NCBI GenBank assembly: GCA_002328585.1
Contig: DCUV01000070.1
Span: forward strand, 24,320 to 88,319
From: Spirochaetia bacterium UBA2205
GTDB lineage: Bacteria > Spirochaetota > UBA4802 > UB4802
DNA length: 64,000 bases
Direction of reading: 5' to 3'
In this document: positions 41,020 to 50,105 of the stretch, piece by piece
How the letters are laid out: every line of letters starts with the position of its first letter
Position numbering within the stretch: the stretch's first letter is position 1
Made by a program: the position numbers and the translations under genes
The notes under the pieces: generated by a model
The model's input: the letters and a program-made list of their open reading frames with translations, nothing else
Told to the model about the DNA's origin: nothing
The model's database searches: none

Positions 41020-42666
41020 ATGAAATACAGACAACTAAACATTGCAACAATGCAATCCAGTAAATGTTTGAAAAGGCTTTTGCAAACATATTGTATGATG
41101 ATTGTACTGTTTATGGCAAAATCGTCGGTGTTTGCTAACGGGTCATTTGACTGGTTCTGGTTTATCTATGAGCAGGGTACATACTACGATAGTACCTATA
41201 CGGTATACCGCCCATTGTATGTGAAAAATGTGTACTTCGACTCCTCGTTTTCTGCCTCGCTTATGCCGTTGATATACTGGAACTATACAACGCCCAATCA
41301 GGATGCAACAAGAGCTCTTCTTGGATTTTATGTATCCATAGATTACCGGTCAGCAAATCATTATGAAAATGATACCGGTGTATTTCCTTTTGTAATGTAT
41401 GGCACTTCAAATGATAAAGAAGACCAGTATTTTCATCTATGGCCGTTTGGCGGAACGGTTAAAAGTAAACTGGGAGCTGATTCAATAACCACCTGTGCTT
41501 TTCCAGGGTTTGCACTTTTTATACTGTATCCTACTACATCGTATTATGTATTTGCTGTTTATCTGGTTGCTTCAATGATTCCTATTTATGCTCATTACAC
41601 AATCAGGGATTATGATGGACATGCTATCATCTGGCCATTGATACGGTGGGGTAAAAGCCCAAATAGGGATGATGTGCGTATCATGCCGTTTTATGCTCAT
41701 AGCAAAAAAAAGGGGTATTATTCAACTGCATCGTATGGAATGCTCTATAATGTTCGTGAAGAATATATTGGCAATGATACCATGCATACGGTGTTTCTGG
41801 TGCCGTTTTATGCACGGCGGTGGTTGGATTCCGGCAAAGCTGACAGCTCTACGCTGTTATGGCCATTTTTTTCATGGGGGTATAACGATAAGCATGGCAA
41901 TGTTGAGATAAATTTTCCCTGGCCATTGGTGCAGATACGGGACTGTGATGACCCCTATATTTATAAAAGAATCTTTTTCCCATTTTATGGCAAATATATA
42001 GAAAAACGTAAAACTACCTTTTTTATATCCCCGTTTTATTTTGTGCTTGAAAAACAAAAGGATAGCTTCCATTCTCAATATTCGTTTTATGGGATATTGT
42101 TCTGGCATTTTAAACGTGATTATAAATATGGACATAAGCGGTATGGGAATCACTGGCGCTTTTATAAGTTGTGGCCATTGTTTCACTATGAGTACAATGA
42201 TAAAGGCAATAGCTCGTTTGCAATCCTTTCAATATTTCCGTTCAGGGATGAAGAGGGATACGAACGCTTGTATCAGCCTTTTTTCAGTTTAGTTGAGTAT
42301 GCTACCCGTGATGATGGCAGCAAGCGCTTCGGATTATTACTGCGAACGTACTTCCAGAGCTGGGGCGATAGTTACTTCAAAATGAAGATTCCGTTCATCA
42401 TTTCGTATCACAGAAGGGATGATACAGTACAGCATATATCGCTGCTACTATCATTTTTTGAGTATACCAATGATGAAACTATCAATGAGCTGTGTATTGG
42501 GTGGATACCGGTGTATAGAAATGTTAAAGATCAAAAACAGTATGATGCTAAAAAAAAGCTGTCGCTGCAGTTAAAAAGATTAGAGGGTGACTATGATTCT
42601 AAGATTGCTTATGGCAGCACCATGAGCTATTATAATGATGCTACAGGTTACATGGTACGGTTTTAA
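41020..42666 (+). CDS. Large exported aromatic-rich protein with repeated WPF/WPL units
   Basis: The 548-residue product has a signal-like segment (about 20-40, ending VFANG). The mature part is rich in Trp, Tyr and Phe. It repeats a unit of the form 'xxWP[FL]xxx[GY]', for example YFHLWPFGGT, AIIWPLIRWG, STLLWPFFSWG, NFPWPLVQIR and YKLWPLFHYEY. These alternate with F..PFY units (RIMPFYAHSK, FLVPFYARRW, RIFFPFYGKY, TFFISPFYFV). The periodicity suggests a large beta-barrel or beta-propeller-like surface structure. No family name is known to me. The ATG lacks a good ribosome site; a second ATG ten codons in is possible. Confidence 0.6.
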   Translation: MKYRQLNIATMQSSKCLKRLLQTYCMMIVLFMAKSSVFANGSFDWFWFIYEQGTYYDSTYTVYRPLYVKNVYFDSSFSASLMPLIYWNYTTPNQDATRALLGFYVSIDYRSANHYENDTGVFPFVMYGTSNDKEDQYFHLWPFGGTVKSKLGADSITTCAFPGFALFILYPTTSYYVFAVYLVASMIPIYAHYTIRDYDGHAIIWPLIRWGKSPNRDDVRIMPFYAHSKKKGYYSTASYGMLYNVREEYIGNDTMHTVFLVPFYARRWLDSGKADSSTLLWPFFSWGYNDKHGNVEINFPWPLVQIRDCDDPYIYKRIFFPFYGKYIEKRKTTFFISPFYFVLEKQKDSFHSQYSFYGILFWHFKRDYKYGHKRYGNHWRFYKLWPLFHYEYNDKGNSSFAILSIFPFRDEEGYERLYQPFFSLVEYATRDDGSKRFGLLLRTYFQSWGDSYFKMKIPFIISYHRRDDTVQHISLLLSFFEYTNDETINELCIGWIPVYRNVKDQKQYDAKKKLSLQLKRLEGDYDSKIAYGSTMSYYNDATGYMVRF

Positions 42667-42852
42667 ATATATGGTGAATTCATCTACTGTTTTATAACAA
42701 CGTAGTATTTAGCGTATTGCGTTGTATCAAAGCGCAAGTGCTAAATACAGTATGGTAATTTCTTAAAAAACTTTATACCAGTGAGGAGTTATCCATAGCT
42801 GGTGTGCGGCAGTCCATAATGATAGCCAGTTTACTTTTTTTTAGGTTAGTGT

Positions 42853-43665
42853 ATGATTATAATAAAGAAATTAAAGGATGTTTTAGTAACGGTTATTGGT
42901 GGTATAGGTAAAAACACTATCAATATTGTCTATATGCTTGGATATTCCACACTGATTTTTTTGGAAGTTGCTTATCATTCAAAAGCCGCATTTGAAAAGC
43001 GTCGGGAGATTTTAAAACAGATGTATTATGCAGGGGTAAAAACATTCATTGTTGTTTCAATTGTAGCTCTTTTTACCGGCATGATCCTTGCACTACAGAT
43101 AGGGCTTGAGCTAAAACCCTATCAGCAACAATCGCTTGTAGGGAATATCATTATTGCAACACTTACCCGTGAAATGGCACCATTTGTAACTGCCATCATC
43201 CTGATTGCAGCAGTTGGCTCAACCATGGCGGCTGAGGTTGGGACCATGGCTGTTTCCGAAGAGATTGATGCACTGGAGATGATGGCAATAAGTCCTGTAC
43301 GCTTTCTGGTTATGCCACGGGTTATATCCCTGGCACTCATGCTTCCTATTGCAACAGTGTATACAAATTTATTAGGGAGTATTGGTGGGGGTATCATCGC
43401 ATATTTTCAGTTAAATGTAAGCTTTGATGTGTATTATTCACATATTCTTGAATCATTGCATTTTAAGGCAACCTATGTAGGGCTTTTAAAAGCATTTATA
43501 TTTGGTATAATGGTTTCAACTATAAGCTGCGCAAATGGATTAAGAGCCACCAATGGAGCATTGGGAGTTGGTAAAGCAACACGCAACTCGGTTGTTTCAT
43601 CTTTTTTAATGGTTCTTATTGTTGGTTACTATATCACTGGAATTTTCTATGGAAAAACAGGATGA
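42853..43665 (+). CDS. mlaE: MlaE-family ABC transporter permease
   Basis: The 270-residue inner-membrane permease has MlaE features: IVSIVALFTGMILALQIGLE (about 75-94), TREMAPFVTAIILIAAVGST (about 107), MAAEVGTMAVSEEIDALEMM (about 127, with the conserved EEIDAL motif) and SPVRFLVMPRVISL. With the next two genes it forms a lipid-trafficking ABC system between inner and outer membranes. In E. coli Mla moves phospholipid between the membranes; direction and substrate here are inferred. Confidence 0.88.
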   Translation: MIIIKKLKDVLVTVIGGIGKNTINIVYMLGYSTLIFLEVAYHSKAAFEKRREILKQMYYAGVKTFIVVSIVALFTGMILALQIGLELKPYQQQSLVGNIIIATLTREMAPFVTAIILIAAVGSTMAAEVGTMAVSEEIDALEMMAISPVRFLVMPRVISLALMLPIATVYTNLLGSIGGGIIAYFQLNVSFDVYYSHILESLHFKATYVGLLKAFIFGIMVSTISCANGLRATNGALGVGKATRNSVVSSFLMVLIVGYYITGIFYGKTG

Positions 43666-43690
43666 TCGATAGTTTTGTTGATAGTGTACT

Positions 43691-44437
43691 ATGATTGAAT
43701 TTAAAAATGTGACAAAGATATTAAATGGTACTAAGGTACTTGACAACCTCAGTTTAAGGATTGAAAGAGGCGAAACCTTTGTTATTATTGGCAGGTCAGG
43801 AACAGGGAAAACGGTTACCTTAAAGCACATCGCTGGTTTGCTTGAGCCTGAAAGCGGTGTGGTGCTTGTTGATGGACAGCAGATGAACGGTTCAAGCAAA
43901 AGACAGAAGGATAATTTACGTGAAAAGATAGGATTTGTTTTTCAGTCAGGTGCTTTAATAAACTGGATGACGGTTGAAGAAAATATTGCACTTCCATTGG
44001 TAGAGCACAAGGTATTGCCCCAGGATGAGATTAAAAAAATTGTTGAAGAAAAATTGGATTTATTGCAATTAACCTCTGCACGTGATAGGATGCCTGCTGA
44101 AATCAGTGGTGGCATGAAAAAGCGTGCAAGCCTGGCAAGAGTATTAGTACGAAATCCTGAAATAATACTCTATGACGAACCAACTTCAGGTCTTGATCCT
44201 GTGATGTCCAGTTTAATCAATACAATAATAAACCAGATAAAAAAAGATCAGCATATTACTCAGGTAGTAGTAACACATGATATGGAAAGTGCTTATGCAG
44301 TTGGAGACAGGATTGCCATGCTGTATGATGGGTCAATTATTCAATGTGATGTCCCTGAAGCAATCCGTACTACAGCCAATCCTATTGTCCGTCAGTTTAT
44401 TTCTGGTTCTCTGGAAGGTCCCATCGAGGTGTTGTAA
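43691..44437 (+). CDS. mlaF: MlaF-family ABC transporter ATPase
   Basis: The 248-residue ATPase has Walker A GRSGTGKTVTLKHI (about 34-47), Q-loop FVFQSGALINWMTVEENI (about 83), signature EISGGMKKRASLARVLVRNP (about 136) and Walker B IILYDEPTSGLDPVMS with H-loop VVVTHDMESA. KKRASLAR and FVFQSGALI are typical of the Mla/Mkl subgroup. It follows mlaE by 25 bases. Confidence 0.9.
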   Translation: MIEFKNVTKILNGTKVLDNLSLRIERGETFVIIGRSGTGKTVTLKHIAGLLEPESGVVLVDGQQMNGSSKRQKDNLREKIGFVFQSGALINWMTVEENIALPLVEHKVLPQDEIKKIVEEKLDLLQLTSARDRMPAEISGGMKKRASLARVLVRNPEIILYDEPTSGLDPVMSSLINTIINQIKKDQHITQVVVTHDMESAYAVGDRIAMLYDGSIIQCDVPEAIRTTANPIVRQFISGSLEGPIEVL

Positions 44438-44528
44438 TGTATATTTCACGGGATGGGGAAGCTTCATTTACAGTATCATGTTATTTAAAATGTTTTTTAG
44501 ATGTGCTATAATACTCAGGAGGTGTGCT

Positions 44529-45182
44529 ATGAAACAGGAGATGGCAGTTGGCATTGTTGTCATTTTAGCCATGACAGTATTAGGATATTTTACCATCATT
44601 ATGAGTGGTGAGATCATCGATACCCATGCATATTATCCCGCATCGATTGTTTTTAAAGATATAGAAGGGCTGTCAAAAGATGATAAGGTACGTGTCAATG
44701 GTGTATTATCTGGATATGTTGCCGATACTCAGTTGCTGGACAATAAGGTGGTTGTAACATTAAAGCTGTTTAACCATTTTACCTTATATGAAAACTATGA
44801 AATTATGATTCGCAATGAAACAGCATTAGCCGGGAAATATGTCAGTATAGATCCGGGAGCGTCTGTTGATGAATATGGGAAACAGTATGCAGTAGTTACA
44901 ACGCGGGATAATCTTTCAGGTATTGCTGTAAGCGATCCGTTTACATTGCTTTCCAGGCTCATCGCTGACAACAGGGGTAATGTGAATTCGGCACTCAAAA
45001 ATATACGGGATATTACTGATAAGATTAATTCCGGCAAAGGGACATTGGGCAAAATCATCAATGATGCTACAGTTCATGATCAAGCCAATGGTTTAATAAA
45101 GGAATTGCGTGATACTATTGAGGATACCAGAGAACAGGCACCTATTACCAGCTTTTTGCGTGCTGCGTTAACTGCTTTTTAA
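44529..45182 (+). CDS. mlaD: MlaD-like MCE-domain protein
   Basis: The 217-residue product has an N-terminal membrane anchor (about 5-24) and one MCE domain (about 35-115: YYPASIVFKDIEGLSKDDKV, VNGVLSGYVADTQLLD, ETALAGKYVSIDPG). A helical tail follows (INSGKGTLGKIINDATVHDQ). It would form the periplasmic ring of the transporter. AGGAGG precedes the ATG at 44529; the open frame begins earlier at 44277 within mlaF. No mlaC or mlaB is present here. Confidence 0.85.
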   Translation: MKQEMAVGIVVILAMTVLGYFTIIMSGEIIDTHAYYPASIVFKDIEGLSKDDKVRVNGVLSGYVADTQLLDNKVVVTLKLFNHFTLYENYEIMIRNETALAGKYVSIDPGASVDEYGKQYAVVTTRDNLSGIAVSDPFTLLSRLIADNRGNVNSALKNIRDITDKINSGKGTLGKIINDATVHDQANGLIKELRDTIEDTREQAPITSFLRAALTAF

Positions 45183-45310
45183 TAAAAAAATGTTGCCTTG
45201 CCGTTATTATTGTTTTTTATGGAAAAAATTTGTCTACGGTAAAGCTGTGCTCTTTGCTTTTTTACTCATAATCATATTGTGTGATAACACATAGAAAGGA
45301 TTCACCCTAG

Positions 45311-48300
45311 ATGCCCAAGAGAACGGATATTACAAAAATTCTTATTATAGGTTCAGGCCCAATTGTTATTGGTCAGGCATGTGAGTTTGATTATTCAGGT
45401 TCACAGGCATGCAAGGCTCTCCGGGAAGAAGGTTATACGATAGTTCTTGTTAATTCCAATCCAGCAACCATTATGACCGATCCGGAGATTGCTGACAGGA
45501 CCTATATTGAACCAATTACTCATGATATAGTGGCACAGATTATTGAACGTGAAAGACCTGATGCTCTGCTGCCAACAGTTGGTGGTCAGACTGCTTTAAA
45601 TATAGCAGTACAGCTTTATGACAGCGGTACATTACAAAAATATGGTGTTGAGCTCATAGGTGCAAAAATAGAAGCCATAAAAAAAGCTGAAGACAGGGAC
45701 CTATTTAAAAAAGCAATGCTTTCAATAGGTTTACAGGTTCCCCGTTCTGTATTGGCTTCCTCAATAGATGAAGCACTAACGGTTCTTGAATCCATACCGC
45801 TTCCTATTATCATACGTCCTGCTTTTACATTGGGTGGTACCGGCGGCAATATAGTGTATAACCAGGAAGATTTTGTTGAACTGGTGCGAAGGGGATTGGA
45901 TGAATCGCCTATCAGTCAGGTTTTACTGGAGGAGTCAGTTATTGGGTGGAAGGAATTTGAATTAGAGGTAATGCGCGATTTAAACGATAATGTTGTCATT
46001 GTGTGCTCAATAGAAAATTTTGATCCCATGGGCGTACATACCGGTGATTCAATAACGGTAGCTCCGCAACAAACCCTAACCGACAGGGAATATCAGGTTT
46101 TGCGTGATATGGCAATAGCAATAATAAAAGAGATTGGCGTGGAAACAGGCGGCTCAAACATTCAGTTTGCTGTAAACCCAAACGATGGAAGGATTATGGT
46201 TATTGAGATGAACCCACGCGTTAGCCGAAGCTCAGCATTGGCGTCTAAGGCTACCGGTTTTCCTATTGCAAAGATTGCAGCAAAATTGGCCATAGGGCTT
46301 ACCCTTGATGAAATCAGCAACGATATCACCCGTGAAACACCGGCATGTTTTGAGCCAACCATAGATTATGTTGTTACCAAAATACCACGGTGGGCGTTTG
46401 AAAAATTTGAGGGTGCCGATACAACGTTAGGGACACAGATGAAATCGGTTGGCGAAGCAATGGCTATAGGTCGTACCTTTAAAGAATCATTTCAAAAAGC
46501 TTTACGCTCTCTGGAGATTGAACGGTATGGGTTTGGCTCAGACGGGAATGTAAAGATTGATGCAATGCTTGATGGATTATCTGAAAATAAAAAAAATGAT
46601 ATTATAGAAATGAATTTGAGAATTCCAAAGGAAAATAGAGTTTTTTACATAAAGAAAGCACTGGAATTACACTGGAGTGTTGACACGATATATTCACTTA
46701 CATCGATAGATCCATGGTTTTTGCATCAGCTTAAAGAATTGGTTGATGCCGAACATGATTGTATTGCACAATTAAACAGTGGGTTATCAAAAGATATTAT
46801 TGTACGGATGAAACAATGGGGATATTCGGACAGGCAACTGGCATATTTAGCACATAAGGATGAATTGACATTACTTTATGCGAAGGGAATTGATTCACAG
46901 AAGGATTATTCAAAGCGGTTGTCCGAGCTTGAAGATGATATAAGGAACTATCGCCAAAAAAATGGAATTGCACCTGGCTACCGACTTGTTGATACCTGTG
47001 GCGGTGAGTTTGAAGCATACACGCCCTATTACTATTCGTCGTATGATGATGAGGATGAAGCCAGGTATTCGGATAAACGCAAAATAATGATACTGGGTGG
47101 CGGCCCCAACAGGATTGGGCAGGGAATAGAATTTGATTATTGCTGCTGTCATGCTTCATTTGCTCTGCGCGATGCTGGTGTTGAATCCATCATGGTAAAC
47201 TCCAACCCTGAAACGGTTTCAACGGATTATGATACCTCGGACAGGTTATACTTTGAGCCGCTTACGCTGGAGGATATTATCCATATATATCAAAAAGAAA
47301 AACCTGAAGGGGTTATTATTCAGTTTGGTGGACAGACACCGTTGCGATTGGCACAGCGTCTGGAGGCAAACGGGGTAAAAATTCTTGGCACTCCACCCGA
47401 TTCAATTGATAGGGCTGAGGACAGAGAGCGTTTTGCACAGGTTGTAAAAAAATTGAATTTAAATCAGCCGGAAAATGGTATAGCATTTACCCAAAAGCAG
47501 GCTCTTGAACAGGCAAACAGGATAGGGTATCCCGTGCTGGTGCGTCCATCGTATGTGCTTGGTGGAAGGGCAATGGCAATCATTTATGATGAAAAAAGCC
47601 TGATTGAGTATATAGTTTCTGCTGTGGAACTATCGCCCGAGCATCCTATCCTTATTGATAAATTTTTAGAAGATGCTCTTGAAATTGATGTCGATGCGCT
47701 TTGTGACGGCATGGATGTATGTGTTGCTGGTATTATGGAGCACATTGAATTGGCTGGTATTCATTCGGGTGACTCGGCATGCTCGTTGCCACCTGTGAGC
47801 GTTAAGCCTGCAATGTTGCACACCATTATGGCAACAACGACTGCGTTAGCAAAAGAGCTTGGTGTTATTGGGTTGATAAACATTCAATTTGCAATTAAAA
47901 ATGATGCACTCTATGTTCTTGAGGTTAATCCCCGTGCTTCACGTACGGTACCATTTGTATCTAAGGCAACAGGCGTTCCCCTTGCTAAGATAGCTGTGCA
48001 GATACTATTGGGGAAAAGACTTAAAGAACTTGGATTGACACAAGCTAACGCTATGTCCTATTGCAGTGTTAAAGAGGCTGTATTACCTTTTAGCAAATTT
48101 CCGGGTGTGGATACATTGCTATCGCCTGAGATGAAATCAACCGGCGAAGTGATGGGTATAGCTGATAATTTTGGCGAAGCATTTTATAAAGCCGAGCTGG
48201 GAGCGGGGGATACGTTACCGTTGCACGGGACAATATTTTTAAGTATAAACCAGCGTTCAAAAGAAGAGCTGCTTTCAGAAATGCATTTGCTTTATGATGC

Positions 48301-48652
48301 AGGCTATAAGCTTATTGCCACTGAAGGTACCGCTGCTTACCTTAATGCTCATGGCATTCCCTGTGAAAGGGTGTATAAGGTAAGCGAAGGCCGTCCAAAT
48401 ATTGTTGATGTTATTAAGAATAAGCAGGTGGATTTGATTATCAATACCCCTACGGGCAAAGTGCCAAAAGAAGATGCCTATACCATACGGCAGGCAGCAG
48501 TACGCTATCATGTGCCAATTATCACTACCCTTGCTGCTGCAAAAGCTGCTGTGCAGGGTATAGTCTCGATGAAAAAAGCTGGACATTTCACGGTGAAGTC
48601 CTTACAGGAGTATCATGCGGAGGTAAAGCAGTGTGTGAAGAAAAGATTTTGA
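45311..48652 (+). CDS. carB: Carbamoyl-phosphate synthase large subunit
   Basis: The 1113-residue enzyme makes carbamoyl phosphate for pyrimidines and arginine. Two homologous ATP-grasp halves are clear. Half one: ILIIGSGPIVIGQACEFDYS, RPAFTLGGTGGNIVYNQEDF, EMNPRVSRSSALASKATGFP. Half two: ILGGGPNRIGQGIEFDYCCC, VRPSYVLGGRAMAIIYDE, EVNPRASRTVPFVSKATGVP. An MGS-like allosteric domain closes the chain (about 970-1113). It is some 40 residues longer than E. coli CarB. pyrR overlaps its end. No carA is in the window. Confidence 0.95.
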   Translation: MPKRTDITKILIIGSGPIVIGQACEFDYSGSQACKALREEGYTIVLVNSNPATIMTDPEIADRTYIEPITHDIVAQIIERERPDALLPTVGGQTALNIAVQLYDSGTLQKYGVELIGAKIEAIKKAEDRDLFKKAMLSIGLQVPRSVLASSIDEALTVLESIPLPIIIRPAFTLGGTGGNIVYNQEDFVELVRRGLDESPISQVLLEESVIGWKEFELEVMRDLNDNVVIVCSIENFDPMGVHTGDSITVAPQQTLTDREYQVLRDMAIAIIKEIGVETGGSNIQFAVNPNDGRIMVIEMNPRVSRSSALASKATGFPIAKIAAKLAIGLTLDEISNDITRETPACFEPTIDYVVTKIPRWAFEKFEGADTTLGTQMKSVGEAMAIGRTFKESFQKALRSLEIERYGFGSDGNVKIDAMLDGLSENKKNDIIEMNLRIPKENRVFYIKKALELHWSVDTIYSLTSIDPWFLHQLKELVDAEHDCIAQLNSGLSKDIIVRMKQWGYSDRQLAYLAHKDELTLLYAKGIDSQKDYSKRLSELEDDIRNYRQKNGIAPGYRLVDTCGGEFEAYTPYYYSSYDDEDEARYSDKRKIMILGGGPNRIGQGIEFDYCCCHASFALRDAGVESIMVNSNPETVSTDYDTSDRLYFEPLTLEDIIHIYQKEKPEGVIIQFGGQTPLRLAQRLEANGVKILGTPPDSIDRAEDRERFAQVVKKLNLNQPENGIAFTQKQALEQANRIGYPVLVRPSYVLGGRAMAIIYDEKSLIEYIVSAVELSPEHPILIDKFLEDALEIDVDALCDGMDVCVAGIMEHIELAGIHSGDSACSLPPVSVKPAMLHTIMATTTALAKELGVIGLINIQFAIKNDALYVLEVNPRASRTVPFVSKATGVPLAKIAVQILLGKRLKELGLTQANAMSYCSVKEAVLPFSKFPGVDTLLSPEMKSTGEVMGIADNFGEAFYKAELGAGDTLPLHGTIFLSINQRSKEELLSEMHLLYDAGYKLIATEGTAAYLNAHGIPCERVYKVSEGRPNIVDVIKNKQVDLIINTPTGKVPKEDAYTIRQAAVRYHVPIITTLAAAKAAVQGIVSMKKAGHFTVKSLQEYHAEVKQCVKKRF

Positions 48653-49176
48653 TGAACAAGCATCAGATTGATGAGAGTATAAAAAAAATTAGCAATGATA
48701 TTATCAATGAATTTGGTGATATGTCAAACGTAACACTTGTTGGCATACAGACACGAGGTGTTGAAATTGCAAAGCGTATAAAAAAACTTCTGGAATTACA
48801 CAGTGGTAATGAAATAAAAATGGGGACACTTGACATAACATTTTATAGGGATGATTTAGCTACACGGGGTATTATACCGGCTATTAAAGAGACCACCATT
48901 GAGTTTAACATTACAAAAAAGATAGTTATACTGGTAGATGATGTTATTTTTACGGGCAGAACCACAAAAGCTGCCATGGAAACCCTGATGTCATTTGGAA
49001 GACCTCAGATTATACGGCTGGCAGTGCTGATTGACAGGGGCAACAGGGAATTGCCCATACAGCCTGATTACTGTGGCATTAAGATTAATACAAAATTGAA
49101 TGATAAGGTAAAAGTTCGTCTTAACGAAACAGATGGGATAGAAGACACCGTGCTCTGGTGTGTAGAAGAAGGGTAA
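48631..49176 (+). CDS. pyrR: PyrR-like uracil phosphoribosyltransferase/regulator
   Basis: The 181-residue protein has the PyrR opening (EEKILMNKHQIDESIKKISN), TLVGIQTRGVEIAKRIKKLL (about 40) and the PRPP loop IVILVDDVIFTGRTTKAAME (about 98). LAVLIDRGNRELPIQPDYCG follows. PyrR regulates pyrimidine genes by binding RNA. I chose the GTG at 48631 because GGAGG lies seven bases before it and the extra residues match the family; the ATG at 48652 overlaps the carB stop as TGATG. It overlaps carB by 22 bases. No PyrR RNA site was recognised upstream of carB. Confidence 0.88.
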   Translation: MCEEKILMNKHQIDESIKKISNDIINEFGDMSNVTLVGIQTRGVEIAKRIKKLLELHSGNEIKMGTLDITFYRDDLATRGIIPAIKETTIEFNITKKIVILVDDVIFTGRTTKAAMETLMSFGRPQIIRLAVLIDRGNRELPIQPDYCGIKINTKLNDKVKVRLNETDGIEDTVLWCVEEG

Positions 49177-49187
49177 GTTTATTATTC

Positions 49188-50063
49188 ATGAAACCAACGT
49201 ATCACTGCATCCCCTGCCATGTGAATCACATGTATAGAATTATTTCACAGCTATCACCTGAGGCTGATAAAGCTCATAGCATTATGCAACAGCTCACATT
49301 GATGATTGCAAAGAATAGATATGACACACCACCTGACTGTGCATACGATCTCTATAAAACGATAAAAGAGTTAACGGGGATTGATGATCCTTTTGCTACC
49401 GTTAAGCAACAGAACAATGACATAATGCTATCATTGATGCCACAATTACAATCGATGATTAATGCTGATGAACCAATAAAGCAGGCTTTAAGGATATCGC
49501 TGGTAGGGAACATTATAGATTATGGCATTGGTGACGTAGATTATTCAGGGTATCTAAAAAAATTTCAAGATTTAGTATATGATATCAATATACCGGATAA
49601 ATTTTATAATCAGTTTATTGCTTCGGTTGCCAATGCAAAAAACATATTGTTTATTGGAGACAATGCAGGTGAGATAGTAGCTGATAAACTGCTGGTTGAA
49701 AAGCTTAACCATGATAACATTACCTTTGTCGTCAGGGGAGGCGCTGTAATAAACGATGCAACCATTGATGATGCTCAGTATGTTGGATTAAACAAAATAG
49801 TAAAAATAGTGACAACCGGTGATAGAACTCCAGGTATAAATTTGCAGCGCAGCGGTAAAGATTTTTTACATGAATTACTGCATGCTGATATGATCATAGC
49901 AAAAGGTCAGGGTAACTTTGAAACCATGATCGATGCTTCCTTACAGGATTTTGTAAAACCGGGTGTAAAAGTATTCTTTTTGTTTAAAATAAAATGCATT
50001 CCTGTGGCGGAATATATACAAAAAAAAGTTGGTGATGATGCTTTTGTAATACGAGAATTATAA
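49188..50063 (+). CDS. DUF89-family metal-dependent phosphatase-like protein
   Basis: The 291-residue protein resembles DUF89/ARMT1: YHCIPCHVNHMYRI (CxxC opening), NIIDYGIGD (about 115), ILFIGDNAGEIVADKLLVEK (the catalytic DN motif, about 157-176) and IAKGQGNFETM (about 237). DUF89 proteins are damage-control phosphatases acting on sugar phosphates or phosphometabolites. It directly follows pyrR. The ATG at 49188 is preferred because the family opens with a short stretch before CxPC; the frame extends back to 49158. Confidence 0.82.
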   Translation: MKPTYHCIPCHVNHMYRIISQLSPEADKAHSIMQQLTLMIAKNRYDTPPDCAYDLYKTIKELTGIDDPFATVKQQNNDIMLSLMPQLQSMINADEPIKQALRISLVGNIIDYGIGDVDYSGYLKKFQDLVYDINIPDKFYNQFIASVANAKNILFIGDNAGEIVADKLLVEKLNHDNITFVVRGGAVINDATIDDAQYVGLNKIVKIVTTGDRTPGINLQRSGKDFLHELLHADMIIAKGQGNFETMIDASLQDFVKPGVKVFFLFKIKCIPVAEYIQKKVGDDAFVIREL

Positions 50064-50090
50064 AAGGGCACATAATTCTGTGCCCTTTTT
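50062..50090. terminator. Bidirectional terminator between DUF89 and the OFA carrier
   Basis: AAAAGGGCACA (50062-50072) pairs with TGTGCCCTTTT (50079-50089) around six bases. T5 follows on the plus strand and A4 precedes it, giving a T run on the minus strand, so it can serve both convergent genes. Confidence 0.88.
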
Positions 50091-50105
50091 ACAATATTCT
50101 TTATG

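Noticed and set aside
44507..44512. TATAAT just before mlaD
   Set aside because: The -35 region is poor and transcription would start on the ribosome site; mlaD most likely belongs to the mlaEF transcript.
45183..45310. PyrR-binding attenuator before carB
   Set aside because: No match to the PyrR RNA consensus and no alternative hairpins were found by eye.
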